Numbered from the stretch's first letter, positions 12,601-25,448 are shown. The stretch: 64,000 bases of DNA from Sciurus carolinensis (GCF_902686445.1 NC_062217.1:82727258-82791257); one strand, 5' to 3'. Notes: generated from the sequence alone by a model not told the origin. Translations and numbers: made by a program.

Positions 12601-13290
12601 ATGACATTTTTCATCCAGTAGCCTTGGGAGATCTTTGTAACGTACACCGTTGGAAGAGCCGTCCACCTCACTCATTGACATAAAATCACCAACTTTTCTG
12701 AGAACACAGAGTAACATTCCTGATGGCCACAGGGGACTTTAGGTTATTCTAACACTCAGTACTAGTTCATTTACTTCGCTGTTAATGCAGGAAAAGGGGA
12801 TGCAGATTTGCTTCCAAAGGAATTGTGAGATTGGGTTTTTTTTTAAACCTCTATTTTGAGTAGCTTACAGGAAAATGATGATATTTGGGTTTGAGATTTT
12901 AATAATCTTGATTGATTAGAGTGGGAACAGAAGCATAGGTAATAGATGAGAAAGAAGGGAAAAATATAATAATTTGGGTTGAGGTTAGAAGAGTGGAATA
13001 AAGCAAAGATGTCTAAATCCCTGCTAAATTCATAGTCTTTGAAGTAAAGACTTAAATGTGTGGTCAGACAAAATGAAATGTAGAAGGAAGCTTTCCTTGA
13101 TTGGAACTTTTCTTCAAACTCTAACCCCAGGGACTTTTTTCCTTGCTTTTATGTTAAATTCTTCAGATTTATTTCGGTTTTCTTAAATGCCTAAAGAAGA
13201 AAAGAACCTATTTAGAAGTAAGAGGAGAAATCAACTTGTTCTAAATCCACCAATGACTGATCTGGGAAAACACTGGATAAAGAAACTATT

Positions 13291-13446
13291 GGGGACTGGA
13301 ACTGTAGCTCAGTGGCAGAGCTCTTGTCATGTGTGAGGCACTGGGTTTGCTCCTAAGCACCGCATTAAAAAATAATAATAATAAACGAAATAAAGGCATG
13401 ATGTTCATTCTACAACTACAAAAGAAAATTAAAAAAAAAAAAAAAG
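13291..13446 (+). mobile_element. ID SINE, first of two in the same target
   Basis: Diverged tRNA-Ala-like body with a long A-rich tail to about 13446. Flanked by AACTATT at 13284-13290 and 13447-13453. Confidence 0.8.
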
Positions 13447-13463
13447 AACTATTGGACTATTGG

Positions 13464-13598
13464 TAGGGACCGAGGTTGTGGCTCAGTGGTAGAGCACTTT
13501 CCTGGCATGTGTGAGGCACTGGATTCGATCCTCAATACCACATATAAATAAATAAATAAAATAAGGTCCATTGACAACTTAAAAAATATTTTGAAAAA
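13464..13598 (+). mobile_element. ID SINE, second of two in the same target
   Basis: Same orientation as its neighbour at 13291, about 17 bases after it. Flanked by AACTATTGG (13447-13455) or ACTATTGG (13456-13463) on the left and AACTATTAG (13599-13607) on the right. Confidence 0.8.
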
Positions 13599-14540
13599 AA
13601 CTATTAGTAAATCTTAAAAGAGCAACTCGTTTTTTTTTAAAGTTTTAGTGTTAAATTCTTACAGGAGGGCAAAATTAATTCTTTCAGCTATGAAAAGTAT
13701 ACATGACATAATTTTATTTGAAATTAGATTTTGTTTTTGAACAGACAATGTAGTCATATGATTTTAAAAATTTAAAACAATGTTAAAAAGTGTTCATTAA
13801 GAAATGTTGATCTCATCCTAGCCTCTACCCCTAGAGGTCATCATTTTAGAGTTGTTTAATGTACCCTTGCAGTGTTTGGGTTTTGTTTTTAATCCTTTGG
13901 AGACTTGTCTCTTTTCTGCCAATGATGAATTTCAGCAAATCATATTTCATTAATTTTGCTGCTATTTTACATTAATATGCCATTGGGAAGTGGAATTCAG
14001 TATTGTCTATCCCTTGTTAAGGTACATTCTCAGACTCTCAAGAGCATTCACATAATGAAATAGGGATATGTTGTGTTTTAAATTATTCAAAAAACATTGG
14101 GCTCTCACAGAAGAACTTCTGTTTGATATGTGAAATTATATCTTTATTCATTGGCATAGGTATAGGGACCTCTGTGGATTTAAATTAAAAAATTAACCTT
14201 TATAATGAAAACTTACAAAATAGAAGTAGAACGAATAACATGATTAACCCCCATATGTTCTTCTCTTGGATTGAATAATTACCAAGATTTTGCTAGATTT
14301 GCTTCATATATCCCTTTTTTCTTTTTATTTCTTTGCTGTTTTGACTTTCTTTACTCCCCTCCCTTGTGCCGTCACTTCTTTTCTTGTTACTAAAATACTT
14401 TAAAGAAAATCTTAGCACTTATCTTACTTTTACATATTTATAATATAGCTCTAAGAAACATGTCATTATTACCTAGTATCAATAGCAATTTGTTGTCACC
14501 ATCTATTATCTCATCTTTATTCATATTTCCTTGATAGTAT

Positions 14541-14919
14541 CTATGTTAGATTTCTGATTATAACAAAATACCTTGATCACCTTATACATTGGAAAGATTT
14601 GTTTGTTTGTGTATTTGCTCACAATTTTACAGGTTTCAGTCCATGATCCATTGGCCTCGCTGATTTGTGGCAAGGCAGCACATCATAGTGAGGAGTGTGT
14701 GATAGAGGAGGTTGCTCACCTCATATCAGCTGGGAGGAAAGAGAAACAAAGAGGGGTCAGGGTCCCAGTGTCCATTTCAAGGACATGCCCCCAGTGACTT
14801 AACTTCTTTCCATTAGGCCCCACCTCCTAAAGGTTCTACCACTTCCCAATAGCACCATGGGCCAGGACCAACACTTTAACACATGGCCTTTGGGGAGTGT
14901 TCAAGATCCAAACTACAGC
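14541..14919 (-). mobile_element. LTR-like element, probably MaLR-related
   Basis: The plus strand carries a 'gtttcagtccatgatcca', 'ggcaaggcagcacatcat' and 'aggccccacctcctaaaggt' series that I know from an abundant mammalian MaLR-type repeat read in reverse. A possible 5-base flank AGTAT occurs at 14536-14540 and 14920-14924, but the ends are then not TG/CA, so the exact limits are uncertain. Confidence 0.6.
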
Positions 14920-16761
14920 AGTATTAAATCTGCTTTCCCCTGCCCCCTGTTAGCTTGCTGGAATTAGGAACAAGATAAGCCCTATACATTTTGCTTGTTT
15001 TTTCTGTCTCTTCAGTCTCTTAATAACAATTTTCCATAACTCGTGTCTGCTGTATCCATATTATCAAGTAATTTTTGAAGGATCTATGCTATTTGTCTTC
15101 CAGAACCTTCTGGATTTATCTGGTTGTTTGTTTGTGGTGTCATTTCATTGGTTGCTCGCTTGCTACCATCGCTGTAAGTTGGATGCTATATCTAAAGACT
15201 CTATGTTAAATATTTCCTGGTTTTGGCAGGGATACTCCTGGGTGTCACTCAGCTAGAAAGTAAGTTGCATGTTGTTATCAGCAATGGGAAAGTGTCCAGT
15301 TCCTCATCAATCATTCACCCAATGACTTCTCATTTGTGTTTATGGGACCCAGTTGATACTGAGATGAGTTTTGGGGGAGAAGTGGGTGGTGATTGCTCTA
15401 GTTCTGAACCAGAAGAGGGGAGAGATCTGAGGATGATTGGAAGAAGGTTGGAAAAGCTTTAGGCAAGTGCTATCCCAGCCTCTTACCTTCCATCATCTTT
15501 CCCCCTCACAAGGCTTTTGGGGAGAAAAATCTTGCGTGTTTTCCTTTCCACAGCTTTCACTTGTGCCCTCTCACCAGGATTTATTTCCTCCCTCGTCCAG
15601 GGCATACCTAGACACTGGCTCTCAACATTTCAGCAGGTACCATACTCTTCTTCCTAAAGCCAGGACGCTGAATGAGGGATAACTGCAGACAGAGGTCTCA
15701 TTGCTGTTCTCAGACTTGGTTCCAGTGACTGTGATTGGGGTGCTGTCACCCAATGCCACCTCTGTCTGCTATTATCATCCTTTCTCCAGTCAGGCCTTCT
15801 GATTCACTTGCTTCTCCAGGGTGATGATGGAATTATATTGTCTTTGTTCAGTCTTGATTTCCAGTGAACTCTGCAACTAATCTGCATTCCTAAGGAAAAT
15901 TATTCCCTTATTACCAGGAAGATTTTAGCAGTGTTCTTGCTGCTAGTTTCACAAGTCAAGATAGAACCAACTTGACCATGGTGGGTTCTTTATGAAATGG
16001 AGGGAGGAAAAGATCTTCCTCATTTTTAGTGGTATATAATTACCTGAAAGACAAACAGTATCACTCCTCTTTCATTGCTACCATGCCGCTATTTAACCAG
16101 AGAAAACAGTAGCTCTCCCTGTGGCGTTCCACACTAAACATTTCAAAATGTCATCTAACTATAACATCATAATCATACTCAGACAATCATTCCTGATGCC
16201 AAAAACATTCCATTACACTTTTCTTTTGATAAAGTTAAAAATAGTTCCTCTGACAATATTGTCACATACTCTGCTCTTTTCAAGTGTGCATTTGCCTGGC
16301 CCACACATGTCCTCTGGCAGTCTGTCTCATTCATTCTGTAATGAACCTCTGAGCATTTGCCATTTGATGCAAAAGTTCTGTCTCACACTTGCCTTCACAT
16401 ATTGAATAGGGTGAGACTGAAGCCTGCGTTTACCTGCAGTTTTAGCCTGGATCCACTGACTGCACTTAATTGTATTTTATACTTTCACTAAGTTTATTGC
16501 CAAGATTTTTGGAAGTAATATCCAAGTTCTTTCTTTACCTTAATTCCCTGTGCAACAGAGGTTGAAATTAAGTCTGACTCAGAGTATGCTTCATATGGAC
16601 AGTGATACATTGTTTAAAAAAAAAAAAAAAAAACTCAAATAACATTGTGAAGAATTCTTCAGTTGAAATTCTCTTCCTCACTGATATTTCTGTGCTTATT
16701 TCAATCATAATTAGTGTTCATGATGAGGATTTTGATATATTGTTAAATTCTATTGTTTTTT

Positions 16762-16849
16762 ATTTTATTTTTTGTGGTACTGGGGGTTGAACTCACACCT
16801 CAGGCCTGCCAGGCAAGTTCTCTACCACCAAGCTATATTCCCAGCCCCC
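16762..16849 (-). mobile_element. ID SINE
   Basis: Reverse-oriented ID body from 'gtggtactgggggttgaact' to 'cccagccccc'. Flanks AATTCTATT (16746-16754) and AATTCCATT (16850-16858) look like a target duplication. Confidence 0.75.
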
Positions 16850-17146
16850 AATTCCATTATTTGTACTAAAAAATACCTAATCATATTTATACCATTTTGA
16901 TTATATTATGTTCTGATTCTTTGAAAATTGAAAATTTATAAACCCAGAAGTGACATATTTTTAACTAGAAAAAGTAGCAGAGCACTTACTGAATTTTACT
17001 CAGCAGCTATGGTGGATAATAATTTTCTTCCCATTTCTTTCTTCAGAGGAGTCAAAGGGTTCTAGAGATTCCTTATTTTTGGAACCAAATCAGTAGAAAT
17101 CTTTACAACACATGCAGTAAAATTCTCTTAGCAAACTCTAGAAGAA

Positions 17147-17285
17147 CCAGATGTGGTGGCATGTACCTATAGTCCCAGCTGCTTGGGAAGCAGAGGTAGA
17201 AGAATTGCTGGAGTCCAGGGAGTTTGAGACCAGCCTAGGCAATCCCATCTCAACAACAACAAACAAACGAATAAACAAAAAGAGG
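17147..17285 (+). mobile_element. B1/Alu-like SINE
   Basis: 7SL-derived monomer with 'gtggtggcatgtacctatag' near the head and a CAA-rich tail. Confidence 0.75.
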
Positions 17286-18820
17286 AAAGGAAACTAATAG
17301 TTTTCAGTGATGACTGGACAGTATCACATGTAAATTTTCAAGATGTACTTAAACAGTATTCTGTTTGTGTTGTGCTGTGGCTTCAGTTTGCTGGAAGGGT
17401 TGATGTGTCACCTACAGTGAATGCTTTTTCGTGGTTCTGGGTCTCTATGATAGAAGAAAAGGTCTTTCATAGTATGTTTTGTAGTATTTACAAAAAAAAA
17501 AGTTGTGGACAAAGGTGTTACGACTACATATTCACAGGCAGATCTTGACCCACTTGCCCCACTGAGGCAGGAGGAATAGCCACCTCCTGAGCCTGACTTG
17601 GGTGGCCATGACTGTAGCATCCTGGAGGGATCCTAAGGAATGGGGAGACCCATGGCCCATTGGGAGCTTGGAGCATAACAGACATGGGTTCTTGCAGGGG
17701 TGTTCAACTGCCTCCTGGCTGTCCTGTATGAGGATTGGTTTCTCAGTTCCCCTCAGACACTATTGTAGCTGCTGCAGATACCTGTAAGTTTTTTGAATCC
17801 CTCCATCCTCTCCGAATTCTTCCCATTCTGGCTCCTCTTCAGGAAGGAATTAAGCTTCCTTTGGTAAGAGTCACTGAGGGTGTGGTGCAACATAGGGGTG
17901 GAAGTTAGGTTTGAGGTGACTGAGGAAGGTCTAGGGCGATCATGCTTGATTGAGCTATATGCTCTGTTTGTTTCAATTCCTTTGAGCCCTTGCTGGTGCT
18001 TGTTCCTCCACTTAGAGTGCCTTCCTCCCTGCCGGAACCTCAACTTTTTTCCAGGGCTTCCTTTGTAGTTCTCTCTGATCCTCCCATTTCCATTTTCTCC
18101 AGACTGGTGGTGGAATTAACTGCAGCCTCATCTTTGTGCCAGAGACCTATTTACACTGCTTATGTGTCCTTTATCATTTGGATTAATCATTCTTTATGGA
18201 TGCAGTATCTTTCTGCATTGAGGAGTTATCCGGCATATAGTGGATGATTCATGAATGTTTACCCCTTTAACTCAAGCTTCTTGACAATGTTGCATTTCAT
18301 TTAATAGGTGACAGCAACTTTGAGGAGTACAGGGGAACCAGCAGAAGAACAAACTGAGTTTCACTCTGATTCTGCCACTCTCTAACTGTAGTCATAAAAG
18401 TGGCTGCAGTTCACTGAAGTGCTGGCTTTACTCCAGGCATCAGGCCAGGTTCTTTGCCTTTGTTGAAACTGTGAAGTATCATTCTCCTTTTCTCAGTGAG
18501 GAAATTGAAGCCCCAAAGAGTCAAGTAACTTGCTGAAAGCACAGAACCAGTAGAAAGAGAGCCAGTAAATCAACTTCAAGCCTAGGACTCTTTCTTCTAT
18601 TCCAGGCTGCCTTGAAACTCTCACAAGCCTCTTTGGGCCTCACTTTCCTCAAGTGAAATTGGATAATTATTTTTGCTTTACCTAACTCATAGCATCACAA
18701 AAGGACTAAGAGAGATTCTTGATGGGAAATGCTTTGCAAATTGTAAAACACTGTGATAGTGTGAGACAGTACTGTCAAACCACTTCACCAATTACACCAA
18801 CTTTATCATAAGCACCAATC

Positions 18821-18945
18821 TTTTCCTTTATTTCTTTCTTTCTTTCCTTTCTTTCTTTCTTTCTTTTTCTTTCTCTCTCTCTCTCTCTCTCTCTCCCTCC
18901 CTCCCTCCCTCCCTCCCTCCATCCCTCTCTCTCTCTCTCTGTCTC

Positions 18946-18985
<40 letters not shown>

Positions 18986-19010
18986 TCTTTTTTTTTTTTT
19001 TTTTTTTTTT
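18821..19010. repeat. 190-base pyrimidine tract (TTTC, TC, CCCT)
   Basis: Almost pure pyrimidine on the plus strand: CTTT units, then TC, then CCCT, then TC with occasional G, then T23. Only a handful of purines interrupt it, mostly G between TC runs. Mirror-symmetric segments could form triplex DNA. The KRERERDRD-like minus-strand frame across it is an artefact of the repeat. Confidence 0.95.
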
Positions 19011-19216
19011 GTGGGAGGCTGTTTACCGGGGATTGAACTCAGGGACACTCAACCACTGAGCCACATCCCCAGCTCTATTTTGTATTTTATTTAGAGACAG
19101 GGTCTCACTGAGTTGCTTAGCGTCTCACCATTGCTGAGGCTGGCTTTAAACTCAGGGTCCTCCTGTCCTATTATCCCTAGCTGCTGGGATTATATAGGCA
19201 TGCACCACTGTTCCTG
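18988..19216 (-). mobile_element. B4-type composite SINE with long T run
   Basis: Complete composite whose A-tail appears as T23 at 18988-19010. It abuts the pyrimidine tract at 18821-18987, which may have grown from its tail. Confidence 0.85.
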
Positions 19217-21125
19217 TTTTCTTCCTCTCTAATAGCTTCTTCTCCTTGGCCTGCAGACCTGCTAAGATATCCCTTATCTTAAATACAAATAATTATCTCT
19301 CACTTGAGTCTTTCATTTTTTTTCCAACTCCCCTACCCCCAACAATAGTCTATTCTGAATCCTCCTCCTTTTTATTCTCTTATGTAATCTGATGTATAAC
19401 CCTGTCAGTCTATCCTGATCATCTTTCCAAGTATCAGCCATCTGCCAGTCAGTAACTTGTTAAAGTCTTCAACATTCCTGATACCTGCAGTTTTTGACTG
19501 TGCTTAACTGCTTCCTGTTTCCTTCTTAAACACATATCTTAAACTTCCTGTTCTTCACTTTCTCATCACCACAGTCATTTCTCTTTGTAGTTCTTTTCTC
19601 TGAATCTGTGGTTTTCAATCTTTTTGCTCACTGTTTTGCAGCCACAGAATGAACTTAGAGTTGTAATTCTCCAAGTACAGTCAGTAAATAGCACCCCCCT
19701 CAGGAAAGCATTTTGGAAAATGTACATAAGAATGAATGATACAGTCATAGTGCTTTCTTTAGTACTTGCTTTAATTCGTAACAAATATTTGCAAGAAACT
19801 ACTTTACCCGAACCTAAATAAAGACATGCTCTCTTGATCATTTTTTTCAACTCTCATACCATTATCATGGCAATTAAAAGGAAAATCTCTGCTCCTCTAC
19901 TAATTAGTGTAACAAGAAGATTATCATCTTGTAGACATGTTTTCTGTTTCCTGTTGTAATATGTGAATAATGATACCACCTTTGGAATTGTTTTGCTATT
20001 TAATGAGATACATATAAAGGGCTGAGCTCAGTGTCATAGGGAGGACTCACAAAGTGTTAGTTGTAGTCATTATCACTGTCATTTTCATAATGAGTTTGGT
20101 TGGGATAGTTTTCTCTTTGTAGATTAAATTAGGGAAACTACATATTTGTAATATTAAACTCTTTCTTCCCATAATAATTAGAAAACTTTGCATTTTAGAG
20201 TCTTTTCTGCTAGTGGATAGTAGCAGAATAATCTTTCTAATCTAAACTACAGAATTTCTTCTCCTTGGCCACTGCTCTTACATTGTGTGCATTCTGGGGA
20301 TGTCTAGCACATGGTGGCCAAATGAAGGCCATTAGCTCTACTATCCTCATGGGTACCTAGTGAAATTAGCTGAATAAGCATTTGTATATTCTGTATCTCT
20401 GCACACAACAGAACAGATCAGAAGGGTTAGCTAGAAGGGGAGGAATCAAGAGAGATTATCTAAAATTGACAAACCAATAAAATATTTAATTATTTAAAAA
20501 GGGGTAGAGATAACCACCAGAGGAGCTAAAATACAAATTGTAAATGTTCCAAATTACTAGAAAGAAAGAAAAAAATGCAACCCACATATCCAAGGAAAGA
20601 AAATAAAAGAAGCTTGAGAAGAAACATATTAGAGGGTTGTACTGGCAAGATTGAAGATGGTAGGCATTTTCACACTGCTAAGAAGAATATAAAAAACTTT
20701 TTTGGCAGGATGATTTGGTAACACCTATCAAAAAGATTAAAATTTCATGTTATTTGCAACAGTATCATTTCCTCAGTTTGTCTTACAGACAGGCTTACAC
20801 AGGTGTGATGATGGTATTCATTATAGTGTCAGTTTAATAGAGAAAAATTAGTGGCAGGTAACTGTTACTCAGTAGAAGTAGCAGTGAACCAAGGCAGGGA
20901 GATTAGCTGGGGTGTGGCTACATGGGATCACTTACTGTAGCAGAGTTAAAAACAATAAAACTAATGAAAAGTCTGGGCTCCTTTTACTGTCATCATGTGT
21001 GGGCATTTGCAGACAATGTAAGTGATAGGATACTTCCCACTTTGAAGGTGTGGGCTCTGACTAGCCTCACCTCCCACTCCTGGTGAACACTACAGGGGAA
21101 GAGATGCATTAAGTTTATGGCATTA

Positions 21126-21201
21126 GGGCTGGGGATGTAGCTCAGTTGATAGAGTGCTTGCCTTGCATGCACAAGGCCCTGGGTCCAATCCCTAGCACCA
21201 C

Positions 21202-21240
<39 letters not shown>

Positions 21241-21270
21241 TGGTGAATAAATAAAAATTTATTTAAGAAA
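21126..21270 (+). mobile_element. ID SINE with A34 tail
   Basis: Well-preserved tRNA-Ala-like body and an uninterrupted A run at 21205-21238. Flanks 21111-21125 and 21271-21284 are near-identical (one T fewer on the right), so the insertion is fairly recent. Confidence 0.88.
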
Positions 21271-21650
21271 AAGTTATGGCATTAACTTTTCTTTAAGTTT
21301 TCTGTAGAAGATTCCATACCAACCAAAGAGAACAAGGTAGAACTTTATATACTGACAACAAGATAAAGTCCTCCCTAGTGCTGGGACTACAAAATAACAA
21401 AATAAACATATGGTTTACATATTTTTAGGTTAAACAAGGAAGTTACAGGATAAGAGTGAAAGGTATGATTCTGTTTGTGGAAAAATTTTATATATGTTAA
21501 CTTCCATATATGTACAAGAAAATTGCCTATAAAGCTATGCAAGAAATTGTTAACAGTAGTTACCACTGGGGTTGGAATTAATGAGCCGGGGAAAAGATGA
21601 TATGCTTTTTGCCTTTTGCTTTCTATGATTGAAGTCATCCCCCACTTTCT

Positions 21651-21722
21651 TCTGATGGTACTGGGGATTGAACCCATGTGTGCTAAGCATGTGCTCTAAC
21701 ACTGACCTACACCTCCAGCCTC
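21651..21722 (-). mobile_element. ID SINE, no B1 part
   Basis: Reverse-oriented ID body ('ggtactggggattgaaccca' to 'acctccagcc'). Confidence 0.75.
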
Positions 21723-21760
21723 AAAGTTTTTATTTTCTTCAAAATAGGGAGTTTATATTA

Positions 21761-21867
21761 CTTTTCCATATTCATAATAATTTCATTTAATGTGTGTAAA
21801 ACTTATACATAGAATGTTATGTAACCTTATGTTCTATATTTAATTATTTTTTCTCCAAGATAAATTG
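21761..21867 (+). repeat. Inverted repeat, left arm
   Basis: About 105 bases whose reverse complement recurs at 23231-23334. By eye about eight mismatches and one 2-base gap in the central 95 bases. I cannot name the family. Confidence 0.85.
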
Positions 21868-22329
21868 TTTCCTTGAGTTTTGCCTGACTACCACATATGG
21901 GTGTCATGGGCATTAGGTAAGTCAATAAATATTTTTAGGTTGTAGTTTAGTATAGCAGACTGTTGTTGTTAGCTTTACTGTGTTTCTTTTCTGTAAAAAT
22001 AAAGTTATGTGCTGATTATAATCTTAAGAAGTGTTTGATTTTAAGATATAAAGTTTCTTTTGTTCTCCTTTATTTTTGTATTGATATTTATTATCTGACA
22101 ACTGAAGAGTTGTCTTTTATGATAACATTAATCTAGCTAGAGCAATACATGGTTAAATTTTATTTCTGTTTATTCTCCTTCTCTCTGTGGTTTGAATTTG
22201 ACCTTATGGTTTTAATTTTTAAGACCAGTCTGTTCAAATTTAATATCATAACAGATAAATAAATTATTTTTTCACAAAACAGAGTTCCATTTTGAGGTTC
22301 TTTCATTTGCACTCTATCCTCACCAATTT

Positions 22330-23100
22330 TTCTGCCTGCTAGATCTGTCCACTTCTGATGTACAGGTGTTGAAATGTCCAACTATATTAGTGGATGCATC
22401 TATTTTTCTTTGTATTTCTGTCATTTTTACCTTTTGTTTTGTTTTTGTTTTTTATTTGCTTTTTTTTTTTTTTTTTTTGAGATCAAGTCTTTCTATGTAA
22501 TGTAGGCAAGTTTTGAATTCCTGGTCTCAAGAGATTCTTCTGCCTCAGCCTTCCTAGTGCTGGGACTACAAGCACTTGCCACCAAGCCTGACTTAGTTTG
22601 TTTTTCTGCTTTTGTTGTTAGGAGTAGACATGTGAAGGATTATTACAACTCTCTGAAGAACTGATCCCTTTATCATTATATAAGGCTTCTTTTTTTAATG
22701 GTTTTCCTTGTTCTGAAGTCTGCTGTCAGAAATTAATGTAACTATGTCAGCTTTCACTGTTGTTTAATGTGTGTTACTTTCCATATTCCTTTTCCATGTG
22801 TCTGTCTTTATAGATGAATTTTTTATAGACAATATGAATTCAATCCACTGAGGAAATCTTTCTTTTAATTGGTGAATTTAGGCAATTGACATTTAAAGTG
22901 ATGAGTGCTGTAGTTGAATTAACATTAAACATTTGTGACATGCTATCATTCATTGCTCCCCCCTCTTTTGGGGAGGTTTGGTCTTCTGCTCTTTTTCTGC
23001 CTTTCATGTTTATTTTTCTTCATGATTTTAATATAACAGTATACATAATTCCATTTTTCTCTCCTCTCACTTTTTACTTTTTAAAATGTTTGCCCTAAAG
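22330..23100 (-). mobile_element. ancient L1M fragment (5' ORF2 region), probable
   Basis: The plus strand contains 'gatccctttatcattatata' and 'tcttttaattggtgaattta' type blocks, which I know as the reverse complement of the 5' part of ORF2 in old mammalian L1s. It is interrupted by a B1-like SINE (22461-22592). It lies inside the loop of the inverted repeat at 21761/23231. Confidence 0.6.
22461..22592 (-). mobile_element. B1-like SINE
   Basis: T18 at 22461-22478 is followed by a reversed 7SL-like monomer ending 'caccaagcctgac'. It is inserted in the old L1M fragment. Confidence 0.75.
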
Positions 23101-23230
23101 TTTGCAATATATATTCACAAGTAATCAAAATTCTTAACACTGCTATCATGTAATTAATTTATCCTTAATCACATAATATATTGTTGCTATTATTTTTTAA
23201 TAAGCTTGATTAATACAACTTCATTAATAT

Positions 23231-23334
23231 AATTTATCTTGGAGAAAAAAATTAAGTATAGAACATAAGGTTACATAATGCTCTGTGTATAAGTTTTGTA
23301 AACATTAAATGAAATTATTATGAATAAGAAAAAG
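23231..23334 (-). repeat. Inverted repeat, right arm
   Basis: Reverse complement of the left arm at 21761-21867. The 1.36 kb loop between them holds an old L1M fragment and a B1-like SINE. Confidence 0.85.
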
Positions 23335-25000
23335 CATTGGTATTAACTTGAAATGATTATGAACAAGTATACTGTTAAATCATTTAGAAATGTATCTGTT
23401 AGATCATCAAAGAAGAAAAAAGATTGTATCTTCATTTATTCCTTCTCTAATGCCTTTCCTTTATTTGGATCTATGTTTCTGACTTATGTCAATTCACAGT
23501 GAGTAGAACAATATCACATTCATATAATTTATAAATATTTGTAGTAAGGTTGAATATCAAAAGTTAGTTCATTGGTGAAGGGTAGGGTCAAAAGGTTTAC
23601 AGAGCAGACCACATGCCCACAATGCAGTCTGCTTCCTCAGGGTGGCACACTGTATCTCTGCTCTCTAGCCCTGCCTGTGTTCTACATTCTTATTTTCCAT
23701 TTATCCCTATATTATGAGCTGTGTCACATTGAGCTGCATCATCTCTAGAAGTTACAAGGCTATTTTATGCCATCATGCTTTTGTTGCACTGCTGCTTCTG
23801 CCTAGAATTCCCGTGACTACCCCTCTCTTCCATCCCTCACCTCCCCTTCCAGATAGCACTGATTCATCCTTTGTTCCTATCTGTGAGTGCTCCATGGTTC
23901 TCCTCTGCCCTCTTTAAGTAAGTCTTCATGCTCACCCCCTCCTCTTACTGTGCAGTGATCTTTTACTCATTCCCTGAATAACTATTGAGCACCACCTGTA
24001 TCCATTGCTCCTGACTGAGGACATGAACTGTTCACCCCACCACCTCCCCCACTGTAAGTCCATAGAGACAAAGACTCTTCCTCTCTTTCTTCCACCAGCC
24101 AGCTACTTTGTTGACATCAGGCATAAGTGAATGATCCCAGGAGTGGGGATACTGGGCCACTGATATCTCCTTCAACACAAGGATCTTGTTTTTATGAAAA
24201 ATGGATTGGAAATTATGTTGTACATTTGTGAATTTCTTATAGCTGAAATCTTGTTTGTTGTTCAATTTATGTTCACTCAAGAAATTCAATCATTCATTTA
24301 GTTCTAAGTATTCATTTCTGTATATTTTATATATAAGTTTATATAACTTTGTTAAATCCAGAAAGTGGAAGTGTAATGAGCATCTACAATTAGTCTAGAG
24401 CCATTCTTTTTGGCTGTACTTGTATATCTTAGCCTAATTCAAAGACTCAAAAAAAAATTTCAGATCACATATTTTGGATCTGCTTTGGTTTATGTTGAAA
24501 TATATAGTGCATAAAAAGGTTATTTTTGGATGAGGAATAATTAAGCTTACCAGTTATATTGTCCTGCATTTAAAACATACAACTATAAAATAGATATATT
24601 AAAATCTGATTGTTTATATTCCAGGCATTTTTTTCCATAAACAAATATTTTACCAGATGAGAATTTTAAATTTTCTTTGTGTGAATCAGGATTTTATTTG
24701 TTTAATATTTATATGCTATGTCATACTTTTTGAAAATGTAACATTTCATAAAGTAAAGTTTACCATTATAATTGAAACTGGTCATGTTTTATATATGAAT
24801 ATATATAAAAGAATGTGTATAGTGTAGGTGATTGAGACAGACTCCAAATTAGGTCAGTGAAAGACTAAAACTGAAAACAATCAAGATTGGGGAATGAAAT
24901 GTCTACCTCAATTACTGTATTCCTAATAATATTAGTAATTACTGGACTGTCATTCTTCTGAGGAAAACTGAGTCTGAATATCCCTCAAATGATAGAAATA

Positions 25001-25322
25001 CAGTAGTTCCTCAGTATTTGCTGAGGATTGGTTCCAGGATTCTTGCAGATAGGAAAATCCAGGATACATAAGTCACGTATATAAAATGACAGTATTTGCC
25101 TAAAACCTTTGCATATTCTCTAAGAGACTTTAAATCATCTCTGCTTATAATATGTAGTACAATGTAAATGCTGTGTAAATAGTTGTTATCCTGAATTGTT
25201 TAGGGAATAATGACAAGGAAAAATATGTACACTAAAGACACGGTTTTTCTTTTTCTGAATATTTTCTATTGAGATTGTTTGAATCCTTGGATGTGGAACC
25301 TGAGGATACTGTGGACCAACTG
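25001..25322 (+). mobile_element. Tigger-like nonautonomous DNA transposon
   Basis: A 322-base element. Its left end CAGTAGTTCCTCAGTAT and the reverse complement of its right end (CAGTTGGTCCACAGTAT) form terminal inverted repeats with three mismatches in 17. TA precedes the left end at 24999-25000; the right-hand TA appears mutated to CA. The interior matches the mammalian Tigger-type repeat I remember ('ttggttccagga' to 'gaatccttggatg'). There is no transposase. It ends 126 bases before the exon at 25449. Confidence 0.75.
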
Positions 25323-25448
25323 CATACCTTTATGTTTTGAATCCTCCTTTTTTTTAGTCATGATGGTCCTAAATATCAAATGAAAAGTTAACTGAATTCA
25401 CCTTGAAAAATTGAAAAGTAAATGCTGTTGAACTCTTCCTTCTCTTAG

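Larger units (their letters stand above)
7351..25448 (+). other. MIPEP: MIPEP intron, 18098 bases
   Basis: Separately listed items are the L1 (7852-9679), two ID SINEs (13291-13598), an LTR-like element (about 14541-14919), further SINEs, a pyrimidine tract (18821-19010), an inverted repeat (21761/23231), an L1M fragment (about 22330-23100) and a Tigger-like element (25001-25322). MIR-like pieces are at about 11340-11480 (+), 18480-18600 (-) and 18600-18770 (+). In 9700-11330, 11650-13280, 14930-16740, 19220-21100 and 23340-24990 I see AT-rich intron without anything I can name. The piece at 20640-21600 around the ID SINE reads like a very old interspersed repeat of uncertain family. Confidence 0.75.

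Noticed and set aside
18806..19048. An 80-codon frame rich in Arg, Glu and Lys
   Set aside because: A translation of the TC/TTTC repeat, without coding meaning.
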